Notes: generated by a model not told the origin, from the sequence alone. Positions 43,609 to 53,759 are shown, counted from the stretch's first letter. The stretch is DNA of 64,000 nucleotides from Amaricoccus sp048594665 (GCA_048594665.1 JBMDWT010000063.1:124001-188000); one strand, 5' to 3'. A program made the numbers and translations.

Positions 43609-44853
43609 ATGGACCACGGCATCCGGGACGAGGATATGGTGCCTGCGCAACGCGGCACGAATCAGGCGGGCATGCGCGCCTATAACGAGCGGCTTGTCCT
43701 GACGCTGGTGCGCCGGCATGGCAGCCTGGCCCAGACCGACATCGCCCGGCGCACCGGTCTGTCGGCCCAGACGATCTCGGTCATCATGCGCCATCTCGAA
43801 TCGGACCATCTGCTCTTGCGCGGCGAGCCCCGGCGCGGCCGGGTGGGTCAGCCCTCGGTACCGCTGTCGCTCAATCCGGAGGGTGCGTTCTTTCTCGGGG
43901 TCAAGATCGGCCGCCGGGGTCTCGATGTCGTACTGGTGGATTTCGTGGGCACGATCCGGCACCGGGCGAGCATGACCTATTCCTATCCGACCCCGCGCGA
44001 CGCGGTCCGCCGGATTCTCACCGAGGTCAAGGCCTGTCGCGACCTGCTCGGTCCCCAGGCGGAACGCATCGCCGGGATCGGAATCGCCCTGCCCTTCGCC
44101 CTCTGGGACTGGGCCGAGGAACTGGAAGCCCCCGCGATCGAACTCGATGCCTGGCGGCGGGTCGATATCCGCGCCGAGCTGTCCGACCGCCTGCCGTTCC
44201 CGGTCTATATCCAGAACGACGCCACCGCCGCCTGTGGCGCGGAGCTTGCCTTTGGCGACAATCCCGGACTGCGCGACTTCATCTATTTTCACATCGGGAC
44301 CTTCATCGGCGGGGGTGTCGTGCTGAACGGCGGCCTGTTCACAGGGCGCACCGGGAACGCCGCCGCGCTCGGGTCCATGCCGGTGCCCGATGGCGCCGGC
44401 GGCACCCAGCAGCTGCTCGACCAGGGATCCCTCGTGGTCCTGGAGCGGTGCCTGCGGGCCGCCGACCTCTCGACCGAGGCGCTTTATAATCCGGATGCCG
44501 ACTGGACCGCGTTCGGAAGCCATCTCGACAGCTGGATGGCAACCGCCTCGCGCGGGATCGCCCATGCCATCGCCGCCGCCTGCGCCACCTTCGACTTCGA
44601 GGCGGCGGTGATCGACGGCGCCTTTCCCGTCCCTCTCAAGACCCGCCTGATCGACGAAATCTCAAAGAGACTGGATGTGCTCGATCTCTCCGGAATCGAG
44701 CGCCCGCGGCTCTATCCCGGCAGCATCGGCTCGATTGCCCGCGCGCTCGGAGGCGCGAGCCTGCCCTTGTTCGACCGCTATCTGGTCGAAGCCCGCAACC
44801 AGCAACCGGACTTTCGCCGCCCCTCCGACGGCGAGTCCGCCCTCAAGTCATGA
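43609..44853 (+). CDS. frcR: ROK-family transcriptional regulator, FrcR-like
   Basis: A 414-residue protein: N-terminal winged helix (LAQTDIARRTGLSAQTISVI) and a C-terminal ROK sugar-kinase-like domain (GVKIGRRGLDVVLVDFVGTI; IQNDATAACGAELAFG; FHIGTFIGGGVVLNGGLF). The ROK zinc motif CxCGxxGC and its preceding GH are absent (GNAAALGSMPVPDGAG instead), so it is probably a sugar-sensing repressor without kinase activity. Divergent from frcB, with the palindrome at 43505-43525 between. Its 3' end overlaps the convergent antiporter gene by six bases. Confidence 0.85.
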   Translation: MDHGIRDEDMVPAQRGTNQAGMRAYNERLVLTLVRRHGSLAQTDIARRTGLSAQTISVIMRHLESDHLLLRGEPRRGRVGQPSVPLSLNPEGAFFLGVKIGRRGLDVVLVDFVGTIRHRASMTYSYPTPRDAVRRILTEVKACRDLLGPQAERIAGIGIALPFALWDWAEELEAPAIELDAWRRVDIRAELSDRLPFPVYIQNDATAACGAELAFGDNPGLRDFIYFHIGTFIGGGVVLNGGLFTGRTGNAAALGSMPVPDGAGGTQQLLDQGSLVVLERCLRAADLSTEALYNPDADWTAFGSHLDSWMATASRGIAHAIAAACATFDFEAAVIDGAFPVPLKTRLIDEISKRLDVLDLSGIERPRLYPGSIGSIARALGGASLPLFDRYLVEARNQQPDFRRPSDGESALKS

Positions 44854-46515
44854 GGCCACCGCCCGGTCGGACGTGTTGAACGCATCCTCGAACATCGCAT
44901 GCGCCAGTTCACGGCGTCCCACCAGCGCCTCGTTGGCGCCGAGCCGCAACAGATGCTCGACGTCCGACTGCGTCTCCGCCCGCGCGATCACCTGGATGTC
45001 GGGATTGACCTTGCGCACCCTCTCGATGACCTGACCCGCTTCGAACACATTGGGGATCGCCACGAAGAGCCAGCGCGCCGCGGCCACATGCGCCGCTTCG
45101 AGCATACGTTGCTCGGCGGCGTTTCCGACAAAGGCCTCGACCCCCTCGGCCCGCAAATCCGCCATGGCCTCTGTCCTGTCATCGATCACCACGAAGGGAT
45201 GCCCCCCGGCGCGCAGTTCTTCGACCAGATGGCGACCGACCGTGCCGAAACCGGCGATGACCGCGTGCCCGGTCAGCTCGGAACTCGGCCAGTTCTCCGC
45301 CACCGCCGCCGCCGGCGGGGGGGTCTTCGTGTCCCTGCGCCCCATCAACCGGTCATTCAGCGAAAAGAGGAACGGATTGAGCACGATCGAGAGGATCGCC
45401 CCGGCGAGGATCAGATCCTGTCCCGCCTCCGGCATCAGGTTGAGATAAATCCCGAGGGTCGCCAGAATGAAGGAGAACTCCCCGATCTGGGCGAGGCTGA
45501 CCGAAATGGTCAGGGCGGTCTGATGGGAATAGCCGAACAGCCGGGTGATCCCGTAAGCCACGATGGACTTGCCCACCACGATGATCAGAACCGTCGCAAT
45601 CACGGCAAGCGGCATCTCGATCAGAATCATGGGATTGAACAGCATCCCCACCGAAACGAAGAACAATACGGCGAAGGCATCGCGCAGGGGCAGCGAATCC
45701 TCCGCCGCCCGGTGGCTCAGCTCGGATTCCGCCAGCACCATCCCCGCGAAGAACGCGCCGAGCGCGAAGGACACGCCAAAGAGCTCCGCCGCCCCATAGG
45801 CGATCCCCAGCGCCGCCGCGAGAACGGCCAGCGTGAACAGCTCCCGCGAGCCGGTCCCCGCGACCCAGTGCAGGCCCTTCGGCACGACCCGCCGCCCCAC
45901 GATCAGCATCAGCGCGACAAATACCCCGACCTTGAGCAGCGTCACCCCGATCGGCAGGGCGACGCTTTGCAGCGTCGCCGGTCCGCCGTTCAGAATCTGC
46001 GCCAGCACCGGCAGCAGCACCAGCGCCAGCACCATCGCCAGATCCTCGACGATCAGCCAGCCGACGGCGATCCGTCCGCGCTCCGTCTCGATCAGATGGC
46101 GCTCCTGCATGGCCCGCAGCAACACGACCGTGCTCGCCACCGACAGCGCCAGCCCGAAGACCAGCCCGGCTCCGATCGACCAGCCGAGCAGATGCCCGAG
46201 CCCGAGCCCCATCAGCGTCGCGAGACTGATCTGCGCCAGAGCGCCCGGGATTGCGATCGCCCGGACCGACAGCAGGTCTTTCAGGGAGAAATGCAGCCCC
46301 ACCCCGAACATCAGGAGGATCACTCCGATCTCCGCCAGTTGTGGCGCGAGCGCGGTATCGGCCACGAATCCCGGTGTCGCCGGGCCGATCAGGACCCCCG
46401 CGAGCAGATATCCGACCAGCGGCGACAAGCGCAGACGATTGGCAATGGCACCCAGAAAGAAGGCGAGAACGAGACCGATGACGATGATGGCAATGAGCGA
46501 GGTATGATGCGGCAT
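44848..46515 (-). CDS. ybaL: Kef-type cation:proton antiporter, YbaL-like
   Basis: A 555-residue CPA2 antiporter. About twelve membrane helices (LIAIIVIGLVLAFFLGAIAN; VGYLLAGVLIGPATPGFVAD; GVILLMFGVGLHFSL) are followed by a cytosolic RCK/TrkA-N domain (HAVIAGFGTVGRHLVEELRAG, then VIDDRTEAMADLRAEG) that binds nucleotide and gates transport. Length matches E. coli YbaL. It exports K+ or Na+ in exchange for protons; the physiological role is unclear. Start ATG 46515. Its end overlaps the ROK gene. Confidence 0.9.
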   Translation of the reverse strand: MPHHTSLIAIIVIGLVLAFFLGAIANRLRLSPLVGYLLAGVLIGPATPGFVADTALAPQLAEIGVILLMFGVGLHFSLKDLLSVRAIAIPGALAQISLATLMGLGLGHLLGWSIGAGLVFGLALSVASTVVLLRAMQERHLIETERGRIAVGWLIVEDLAMVLALVLLPVLAQILNGGPATLQSVALPIGVTLLKVGVFVALMLIVGRRVVPKGLHWVAGTGSRELFTLAVLAAALGIAYGAAELFGVSFALGAFFAGMVLAESELSHRAAEDSLPLRDAFAVLFFVSVGMLFNPMILIEMPLAVIATVLIIVVGKSIVAYGITRLFGYSHQTALTISVSLAQIGEFSFILATLGIYLNLMPEAGQDLILAGAILSIVLNPFLFSLNDRLMGRRDTKTPPPAAAVAENWPSSELTGHAVIAGFGTVGRHLVEELRAGGHPFVVIDDRTEAMADLRAEGVEAFVGNAAEQRMLEAAHVAAARWLFVAIPNVFEAGQVIERVRKVNPDIQVIARAETQSDVEHLLRLGANEALVGRRELAHAMFEDAFNTSDRAVAS

Positions 46516-46587
46516 GAAACCTGTCTTGATTGAGAAGGACCGCTCAATCGATGCGATAAAGCCCATTAAATTGCAACCTTGGGCCGA

Positions 46588-47403
46588 TCAACGTTCGCGG
46601 ATCAGACCCATCGCCCGAAAGGACGCATCCTCTTCCTTGCCGATGATCAGATGATCGAAGAGCTGCACCTCGATCGCCTCCAGCGCCGCGTCGATGGCAT
46701 TGGTCATGTTGATATCGGCCCGGCTCGGGGTCGGATCGCCGGACGGGTGGTTGTGCACCAGGATGATCGCCGTCGATCCCAGCTCCAGCGCTCGCTTGGC
46801 CACCTCGCGCGGATAGACCGGCACATGATTGACCGTGCCCTTGGCCTGCTCCTCGTCGGCGATCAGATTGTTCTTCGTATCGAGAAACAGGATCCGGAAC
46901 TGCTCGGTATCGCGATAGGCCATCACCGTCTTGCAATAGGTCAGAAGCGCATCCCAGGACGAGATCACCTCGCGCCGCATCACCTTGGCCCGGGCCATCC
47001 GGTGCGACACCGCCTGAAGGATGCGCAGTTGCAGATAGACCCGCGACGTCACCCCCTCGATCCGCGTCAACCGCGCCTCGGAGGCGGCGATCACCCCGTT
47101 GAGATCGCCGAACGCCGCCAGCAACGTCTTGGCCAGCGGTTTGACATCCACCCGCGGGATGGCATTGAACAGCACCAGCTCCAGCAGTTCATATTCCGGC
47201 ATCGCATCGGGACCGCCTTCGAGAAAGCGCGTGCGCAACCGCTCGCGATGACCCCAGTAATGCGGCCGTCCCTCGCGCGGGCCGGGCACCACCGTGCGCG
47301 GCGCATCGAGATAGGCCTCGACGGGCGGCACACGATTGTCGAAGTCGCGCAGACCCCGCAGGGCTTCCTCGGAGAAACCCGAACCCGTCCGTTCCTTGCT
47401 CAT
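46588..47403 (-). CDS. radC: RadC/JAB-domain DNA repair-like protein
   Basis: A 271-residue protein: helix-hairpin-helix-like N-terminal UPF0758 region (MPEYELLELVLFNAIPRVDVK, read as two parts) and a C-terminal MPN/JAMM domain with the metal motif HNHPSGDPTPSRAD. The longer N-terminal extension (to about residue 50) is common in alphaproteobacteria. Despite the name, a role in DNA repair has not been confirmed for RadC. Start ATG 47403; it is followed by the antiporter start 72 bases on. Confidence 0.92.
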   Translation of the reverse strand: MSKERTGSGFSEEALRGLRDFDNRVPPVEAYLDAPRTVVPGPREGRPHYWGHRERLRTRFLEGGPDAMPEYELLELVLFNAIPRVDVKPLAKTLLAAFGDLNGVIAASEARLTRIEGVTSRVYLQLRILQAVSHRMARAKVMRREVISSWDALLTYCKTVMAYRDTEQFRILFLDTKNNLIADEEQAKGTVNHVPVYPREVAKRALELGSTAIILVHNHPSGDPTPSRADINMTNAIDAALEAIEVQLFDHLIIGKEEDASFRAMGLIRER

Positions 47404-47590
47404 GCCGCCGTCTCCCTGGAGCGATTTGTGGCCGGGTGGACCCACCCGCCAGTTCAAAATCGCGGCCAAACAAAGTTACGGGGCGGCGGATCCGGCGCCG
47501 TCGGATGCTCCGCCCCAACGGCGCGAGCCTCGGAAATCCTGGTTAAGATACCCTTGCCGGGCGGGGCCGGACCGACCCCGCCCTGCCGGA

Positions 47591-49024
47591 TCACAGTCCC
47601 TTGGCACGATAGCTCGCGGCGACCCGGCCGATCGAGACGAGATAGGCCGCGACCCGCAGATCCTCGACCCCCGCGCGGGTGTGCCAGACCTCGCGCATCG
47701 ATTGATAGGCGATGCGCATCGTATCATCGAGACCCGAGCGCACCAGTTCCAGCTCTCCGGCGCCGCGGACATATTGCTCCTTGAACGTCTCCGACAGCCC
47801 TTCCTTCATGCCGCTGGCCTTGGCGACCCGCTCCAGCTCGCGGACCAGCAATTCGTGGCGCCCCTCCTCCTGCCGGCGCTGCATCCGGCCGAAGCGGATA
47901 TGGCCGAGGTTCTTGACCCATTCGAAATAGCTGACGGTCACGCCCCCGGCGTTGGCATAGAGATCGGGGATGATGACCGTGCCCTTGCCGCGCAGGATCT
48001 CGTCCGCCCCGGCGGTGATCGGACCGTTCGCCGCCTCGATGATCAGGGGCGCCTGAATCCGCGCGGCATTGCCCAGGCCGATCACCGATTCCATCGCCGC
48101 CGGGATCAGGATATCGCACGGCTCCTCCAGAACCCGCGACCCTTCCTCGACAAAGGTCGCGCCGGGGAAGTTCCGCACGCCCCCCGTCGCCGAGACATGC
48201 GCCTTGAGATGCTCGATCGCGAGACCACCTGGGTTCATCACCGCCCCGTCGCGCTCGATCACCCCGACGACCAGCGCGCCATCCTCCTCCGACAGGAACT
48301 TCGCGGCATGATAGCCCACATTGCCGAGGCCCTGGACGATCACCCGCTTGCCCTCGAGCGTGCCGTCGAGACGCGCGCGTTTCACATCCTCGGGATGACG
48401 GAAGAATTCGCGCAAGGCATACTGGATCCCCCGGCCCGTCGCCTCGGTGCGGCCATGGATCCCGCCGCCATTGAGCGGCTTGCCGGTGACGCAGGCGGCG
48501 GCGTTGATGTCGGTGGTGTTCATCCGCCGGTATTGATCCGCCATCCAGGCCATCTCGCGCTCGCCGGTTCCCATGTCCGGGGCGGGCACGTTCTGGGAAG
48601 GGTTGACCAGATCGCGCTTGACCAGCTCATAGGTGAAGCGGCGGGTGATCTGTTCCAGCTCATGCTCGTCCCAGTCGCGCGGATCGATGCGCAGGCCGCC
48701 CTTGGACCCGCCGAACGGCGCCTCGACCAGCGCGCATTTGTAGGTCATCAACGCGGCCAGCGCCTCGACCTCGTCCTGGTTGACGCTCATCGCATAGCGG
48801 ATGCCGCCCTTGACCGGCTCCATATGCTCGGAATGCACCGACCGATAGCCGGTGAATGTATGGATCGCGCCCCGCAGCCGCACGCCGAAGCGCACGGTAT
48901 AGGTGGAATTGCAAACCCGGATTTTTTCCTCGAGCCCCGGCGAGAGGTCCATCAGGCCGACGGCCCGGTTGAACATCACATCCACGGATTCCCGAAAGCT
49001 CGGCTCGCGCAACGGTGCGTTCAT
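47591..49024 (-). CDS. gdhA: Glutamate dehydrogenase (Glu/Leu/Phe/Val family)
   Basis: A 477-residue NAD(P)-dependent enzyme interconverting glutamate and 2-oxoglutarate. Catalytic Lys lies in PFGGSKGGLRIDP, substrate-binding Lys in EPVKGGIRYA, active-site Asp in VPAPDMGTGEREMAWM, and the Rossmann motif in VIVQGLGNVGYHAAKF. The C-terminus is longer than in hexameric E. coli GdhA, a common alphaproteobacterial form. Start ATG 49024 begins MNAPLREPSFRESVDVMF. Confidence 0.92.
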   Translation of the reverse strand: MNAPLREPSFRESVDVMFNRAVGLMDLSPGLEEKIRVCNSTYTVRFGVRLRGAIHTFTGYRSVHSEHMEPVKGGIRYAMSVNQDEVEALAALMTYKCALVEAPFGGSKGGLRIDPRDWDEHELEQITRRFTYELVKRDLVNPSQNVPAPDMGTGEREMAWMADQYRRMNTTDINAAACVTGKPLNGGGIHGRTEATGRGIQYALREFFRHPEDVKRARLDGTLEGKRVIVQGLGNVGYHAAKFLSEEDGALVVGVIERDGAVMNPGGLAIEHLKAHVSATGGVRNFPGATFVEEGSRVLEEPCDILIPAAMESVIGLGNAARIQAPLIIEAANGPITAGADEILRGKGTVIIPDLYANAGGVTVSYFEWVKNLGHIRFGRMQRRQEEGRHELLVRELERVAKASGMKEGLSETFKEQYVRGAGELELVRSGLDDTMRIAYQSMREVWHTRAGVEDLRVAAYLVSIGRVAASYRAKGL

Positions 49025-49372
49025 CGTTTCCCCAATCGTTCCTATGCCTCTGACGGGCGGGATCAGTAAACTCCCGGTCGGCCAGGGGCGCAAGGCAAGC
49101 CTGACACATCCGCGTGCCAGTCTTGTGAATGCCCCCAGATCGGTCCGGGACCTGGCTCCGACCCTGAAATCAACACCCTTAACGATTGGCTTACAAAAGG
49201 CGGGTCGGGGGGCATGGCCCCCGCGTTTCTGGAACCGGTTGCCCGGGATCGCAACCGGCGCGGGCCCCGCGATGGGGTCGCGGACAAAAGGCGTCCGGAG
49301 GCACCTTTCAAATTTATTATTTTATTTCAATTACTTATCTTTTGTCCGCGTACGGACACTCGCGAGGACCGG
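49025..49372. other. Intergenic region with AT-rich core flanked by inverted arms
   Basis: No gene is supported. An AT-rich block (49308-49343) is flanked by exact 11-base inverse arms GCGGACAAAAG (49280-49290) and CTTTTGTCCGC (49339-49349), and TGTCCG/CGGACA (49343-49348 and 49353-49358) forms a second short hairpin. It lies downstream of hrpB and upstream of gdhA, so it may combine the hrpB terminator with the gdhA promoter. Confidence 0.5.
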
Positions 49373-51841
49373 TCAGGTTCCGCGCGGCTTGGCCCGGCGG
49401 GTCGGCTCGGCGGCGGCCGGATCGTCGGGCCAGGGGTGCCTCGGATAGCGCCCCCGCATGTCCCGGCGGACATCGGCATAGGATCTCTGCCAGAAGCCCG
49501 GCAGATCGGAGGTGGTCTGGACCGGCCGCATCCCCGGCGAGAGCAGCTCGATCACCAGCGGGACCTCGCCTGGCCCGATCACCGGATGCCGGGTCAGGCC
49601 GAACATTTCCTGAAGCCTGACCGAGATCGAAGGGGCGGCCCCGGAATAGTCGATCGGCAGGCGGGTCCCGGTCGGAGCCGTGATCTCGGCGGGGGCGAGG
49701 CGGTCGAGGGTCCGGCGCTCGTCCCAGCCGAGCCGGTCCTCCAGCGCGGCGCGCAAGTCGAGCCGCCCCAGATCCTCGATCCGGGACATGCGTTCCAATC
49801 GGGGCGTCAGCCAGTCCCCGAGGTCGGCCAGCAGGCCCTCCTGCGCGAAATCGGGAAGCTCCGGGATCTGGCGCCGCAGCCATTCCACCCGGCCGACAAA
49901 TCGACGGGCCGCGTCGGTCCAGGGCAGGATATCGAGGCCGAGCGCGCGGACCCCGTCGGTCAGGGCGGCGGCGACGGCTTCGGGGGGCGCCTCGGACCAA
50001 TGCCGGTCCTCCAGGGCGACGGCCCCCAGCATCAGCCGTTGCCGGGTCCGAACCGAGCGCTCCCGCGGCGACCATTCGCAGATGTTTTCCCGGCGGAGCC
50101 GGTCGGCGTGAAGCGCCCGGATATCGGACTCCGCGACCGGCAAGGCGAGGCGGACACGGGCCTCCCTCGGATCGCCGTCGAGGTCGGCGGCGACCAGCAT
50201 CGGCGCGGCCGCGAGCGGATCGTCCTCGGGCAGGCTGGCCCCCTTGCCGCCGGAGAGCAGATAGCGCGGCGCGGCACCGGATCGCCGCTTGCCGATCCGG
50301 TCGGGATAGGCGAGCGACAGGGTGGCCCCGGGAGAGAGCGCCTCGGAGGCTTCCGGGACCAGCCGGCGGAGACGGCGCGATTCCAGGCGAAGCGCCTCGA
50401 TGGCGGGGCGATCGACGCTGATCGGATGCTCGGCCTCGGCGGCGCGCGGATCGGCGATCGCGGCGAGCCGGAGGGCGAGATCGACCGGCGCGGCCCCTCC
50501 CTGTCCCCGGACCGGGTCGCGCGCCTGAAGCAGGGCGGCGAGATCGGCGGAGCGCGGTCCCGGCGCCCGGACCAGCATATGGGCGAGGCGAGGATGCAAG
50601 GGCAGGCGCGCGAGGGCGCGGCCGTGATCGGTGATCCGGTCCCCGTCGAGCGCCCCGAGATCCGACAGGAGCCGGAGGGCCTCGGCAAGGGCGGACGCGG
50701 GAGGGGGGGTCAGAAAGGCCATCCCCTCGGGCTTCGCCGTCCCCCAAAGCGCGAGTTCGAGGGCGAGCCCCGCGAGATCCGCCGCCAGGATTTCGGGCGG
50801 GGCAAAGGCCGCGAGCCCCCCCTCCTCGCCCTTCGTCCAGAGTCGATAGCACCAGCCGGCGGCGACCCGGCCAGCCCTGCCCCGGCGCTGCTCGGCCTCG
50901 GCCCGGCTCACACGCTCGGTGACGAGGCGTGACAGTCCGGAGGCGGGATCGAAGCGGGACCGGCGGGCACGGCCTGCGTCGACGACGACCCGGACATCCG
51001 GCACGGTCAGGGATGTCTCGGCGATCGAGGTCGCAAGAACCAGCTTGCGGCCGGTTTCGAGCGGCGAGAGAGCCTTGCGCTGCTGGGCGAACGGCAGGCC
51101 GCCGTGCAGGGGCTGCGCGACCACCCCCGCCGGCAACCGCGGTGCGAGGAGAGCGGCGGTCCGGGAGATTTCCCGCTGGCCGGGGAGAAAGACCAGTACT
51201 CCGCCTTCCGTTTCCGACAGCGCGCGGGCGACAAGATCGGCCACCGCCGGCTCGATCCGGTCGCGGGGGCCGCTGCTCCAGGGGCGGTCCAGCCAGCGTG
51301 TCTCGACGGGCCAGGCCCTGCCCTCGGCGGTGAGGATCGGGGCATCGTCGAGAAGTGCCGCGACCGGGGCGGCGTCCAGGGTCGCCGACATGACGATGAT
51401 CCTCAGATCCGGGCGCAGGGCTCCGCGAATCTCCCAGGTCAGCGCCAGCCCCAGATCGGCCTGCAAGGCCCGTTCGTGGAATTCATCGAAGATGACGCAG
51501 CCCACGCCGGACAGTTCCGGGTCGGATTGGATCATCCGCGTAAGGATACCCTCGGTGACCACCTCGATCCGGCTTCCCGGAACCGCCTCGCCGCGAATAC
51601 GATAACCGACCCTTCCCCCCGGCGCTTCGCCAAGGGATGAAGCCAGTCGTTCGGCGGCGGCGCGGGCGGCGATCCGGCGAGGCTCCAGCATCAGAACGCG
51701 GCCGGGAAAACCCTGCTCCAGCAGAAAGAGCGGGACACGCGTTGTCTTGCCCGCGCCGGGCGGAGCCTGAAGCACGGCCCGGCCCGTTGCCCGCAGCGCC
51801 TCGGCCAAGGCGCCGAGGACCGGTTCGATCGGCAGCGCCAT
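49373..51841 (-). CDS. hrpB: ATP-dependent helicase HrpB
   Basis: An 822-residue DExH-box helicase. Motif I is QAPPGAGKTTRVPL, motif II IFDEFHERAL, motif III MSATLDAAPV, and motif VI EQRRGRAGRVAAGWCYRLW; the HrpB-specific C-terminal domain ends HPVIGPGEVPLVIELLSPG and SYADVRRDMRGRYPRHPWPD. Length is typical. The RNA substrate is not well defined in bacteria. It begins ten bases after the DUF3108 gene stop, so they are likely co-transcribed. Confidence 0.96.
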   Translation of the reverse strand: MALPIEPVLGALAEALRATGRAVLQAPPGAGKTTRVPLFLLEQGFPGRVLMLEPRRIAARAAAERLASSLGEAPGGRVGYRIRGEAVPGSRIEVVTEGILTRMIQSDPELSGVGCVIFDEFHERALQADLGLALTWEIRGALRPDLRIIVMSATLDAAPVAALLDDAPILTAEGRAWPVETRWLDRPWSSGPRDRIEPAVADLVARALSETEGGVLVFLPGQREISRTAALLAPRLPAGVVAQPLHGGLPFAQQRKALSPLETGRKLVLATSIAETSLTVPDVRVVVDAGRARRSRFDPASGLSRLVTERVSRAEAEQRRGRAGRVAAGWCYRLWTKGEEGGLAAFAPPEILAADLAGLALELALWGTAKPEGMAFLTPPPASALAEALRLLSDLGALDGDRITDHGRALARLPLHPRLAHMLVRAPGPRSADLAALLQARDPVRGQGGAAPVDLALRLAAIADPRAAEAEHPISVDRPAIEALRLESRRLRRLVPEASEALSPGATLSLAYPDRIGKRRSGAAPRYLLSGGKGASLPEDDPLAAAPMLVAADLDGDPREARVRLALPVAESDIRALHADRLRRENICEWSPRERSVRTRQRLMLGAVALEDRHWSEAPPEAVAAALTDGVRALGLDILPWTDAARRFVGRVEWLRRQIPELPDFAQEGLLADLGDWLTPRLERMSRIEDLGRLDLRAALEDRLGWDERRTLDRLAPAEITAPTGTRLPIDYSGAAPSISVRLQEMFGLTRHPVIGPGEVPLVIELLSPGMRPVQTTSDLPGFWQRSYADVRRDMRGRYPRHPWPDDPAAAEPTRRAKPRGT

Positions 51842-51850
51842 GCGGCGGAA

Positions 51851-52564
51851 TCAGCTCCGCCGCCGCAGGACGGCGCGGCCGAAGCTCGTGTCGGTCTGGA
51901 TTTGCTCCAGTCGACCGACGCCGCCCGACTGCTTGCTGAAGACGAGTTCGAACGGAAATTCCCGCTGATCGGAGAGCGTATGGGCCTCGCCTTCGACCCG
52001 GGCATACTTGCCCACGCAGGTGAATGTGCCGCCCCCGTCCTTTGCCGGATCGAGACGCAGGCGGGACAGCCGCGATCCGTCAAAAACCATCAGGGTCTTG
52101 TCGCAAAGCTGGTCCTGGGGCAGGTCGCGCAGGATTGCAAAGCCAGCGGAGATGGGATCGATCGTTCCGGTCTGTTTCGCCGGATCGGGAGCATTGTCGC
52201 GCGCGGGGTTCACATTGACGGACACGGGCGTTCCGTTCTTCCAATCGATGCGGGTACGGCGGTCCGTGCGGGGCGTCTTGGAATGCGCCTCGAACAGGGC
52301 AGGCACAATCGCTCCCTGCCGGGTGATCGCTCCCTTGGACTCTCCATCGTAGTAGAAAGTCAGCAGCATGCCGATGAAACCGGATGCCTCGATCCGGCTG
52401 CGCGCGGAGTAGCTCGACTTCGTCTCGGAAGTGGACAACGACATCTTGCCAACCGGGATACCCGACACATAGAAATCGAACGTCGAATTCTCCGCCAGCG
52501 CCTGAGACGCCAGCAGACCGAGGGCCAGCGCCGCTCCGGACAGGACGGAGATGAATTTCGGCAT
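51851..52564 (-). CDS. DUF3108-like exported protein
   Basis: A 237-residue protein with a signal peptide (FISVLSGAALALGLLASQALA). The mature part begins FDFYVSGIPVGKMSLSTSE and contains FYYDGESKGAITRQGAIVPALF, the beta-rich pattern of DUF3108 periplasmic proteins. One Cys pair (QLCDKT, TFTCVGK) may form a disulfide. The function of the family is unknown. The ATG at 52564 has GAGG nine bases upstream. It precedes hrpB. Confidence 0.8.
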   Translation of the reverse strand: MPKFISVLSGAALALGLLASQALAENSTFDFYVSGIPVGKMSLSTSETKSSYSARSRIEASGFIGMLLTFYYDGESKGAITRQGAIVPALFEAHSKTPRTDRRTRIDWKNGTPVSVNVNPARDNAPDPAKQTGTIDPISAGFAILRDLPQDQLCDKTLMVFDGSRLSRLRLDPAKDGGGTFTCVGKYARVEGEAHTLSDQREFPFELVFSKQSGGVGRLEQIQTDTSFGRAVLRRRS

Positions 52565-52665
52565 GGGCGCGACCTCTTGGGGTTCCGGATGGGACAGTTC
52601 CGGGGTGGATATGACAAGAACGGGCCGCGTGGCCAAGACCGAATATTGGAAAGCGGCAGTGAACC

Positions 52666-53667
52666 TTGCGTGAGGAAACGGATATCCCGGCGCTGGTGGC
52701 GGGCATAGCGGCGGGGGAACGCCGTGCGCTGGCCCGGGCGGTGACCTTGATTGAATCGACCCGGCCGCGGGACCGCCTGGCGGCGCGCCGGTTGCTGGCG
52801 GGTTTAAGGCCCAGGGCGGATGGACTGCGGATCGGACTGACCGGAACGCCGGGTGTCGGAAAATCGAGCTTCGTGGAAAGTCTCGGGCTGCGGTTGACGG
52901 CGGCGGGCACGAAGCTCGCGGTGCTCGCGGTGGATCCTTCCTCGGCGCGGTCGGGGGGCTCGATCCTCGGCGACAAGACGCGGATGGAATTTCTGACCCG
53001 CGATCCGCGGGCCTTCATTCGCCCCTCCCCCAGCCAGACAAGTCTCGGCGGGGTGGGTCGGCGGACCCGAGAGGCGATTCCCCTGATGGAGGCCTGGGGC
53101 GCGGAGGTGGTTCTGGTCGAAACCGTCGGCGTCGGCCAGTCGGAGACCATGGTGGCGGAGATGACCGATATCTTCGTGCTGCTGCTCGCCCCGGCCGGTG
53201 GCGACGAGTTGCAGGGGGTCAAGCGCGGCATCATGGAGATGGCCGACCTGGTTCTGGTGAACAAGGCCGATGGCGAGATGCGGGCGCAGGCGGAACGGAC
53301 ACGGGCGGACTACGCGGGGGCGCTGCGCCTGATCCGGCCGAAGCCGGGCGATCCGGCGGGCTTTCCCAAGGCGATGTCCATTTCCGCGGCGACCGGGGAG
53401 GGTCTGGACGAGGCCTGGGCGGCCGTGCGCGCCCTGGCCGAGGCCCGACAGGCCAGCGGTGTCTGGCAGGGGCGGCGGCGCGAACAGGCGGTCTCGGCCT
53501 TTTCCCATGCGATCGAAACCGGATTGCTGGCGCGGCTGGCCGCTGATCCTGAATCGGCGGCCCTGCGCCTGCGCCTGGCCGAAGAGGTGAGCGCGGGCCG
53601 GATCGCGGCGGATGTCGCCGCGGAAACATTGCTCGACAGTTATGAGAGGCGAGTGGTTCGGACTTGA
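52666..53667 (+). CDS. meaB: Methylmalonyl-CoA mutase-associated GTPase MeaB
   Basis: A 333-residue G3E GTPase that guards and reloads AdoCbl-dependent methylmalonyl-CoA mutase. Walker A GLTGTPGVGKSSFVESL, VDPSSARSGGSILGDKTRM, DxxG-type VETVGVGQSE, and base-recognition NKAD in VLVNKADGE. No ATG suits the N-terminus; TTG at 52666 is used because the family has about ten residues before LVAGIAAGERRALARA. The mutase is not in this window, but a PduO adenosyltransferase that could supply its cofactor is at 61343. Confidence 0.92.
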   Translation: MREETDIPALVAGIAAGERRALARAVTLIESTRPRDRLAARRLLAGLRPRADGLRIGLTGTPGVGKSSFVESLGLRLTAAGTKLAVLAVDPSSARSGGSILGDKTRMEFLTRDPRAFIRPSPSQTSLGGVGRRTREAIPLMEAWGAEVVLVETVGVGQSETMVAEMTDIFVLLLAPAGGDELQGVKRGIMEMADLVLVNKADGEMRAQAERTRADYAGALRLIRPKPGDPAGFPKAMSISAATGEGLDEAWAAVRALAEARQASGVWQGRRREQAVSAFSHAIETGLLARLAADPESAALRLRLAEEVSAGRIAADVAAETLLDSYERRVVRT

Positions 53668-53759
53668 CGACCCGGCAAGCAACGCATATGGGGCGCATTC
53701 AAAGTTTTCGGACGCGCCCGATGGGCGGCGTTCACCGGATACCTAAAGAGGACCCTGAA

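Noticed and set aside
43609..44853. ROK protein as a glucokinase or fructokinase
   Set aside because: It has an N-terminal DNA-binding domain, lacks the ROK zinc motif, and faces a transporter operon across a palindrome.
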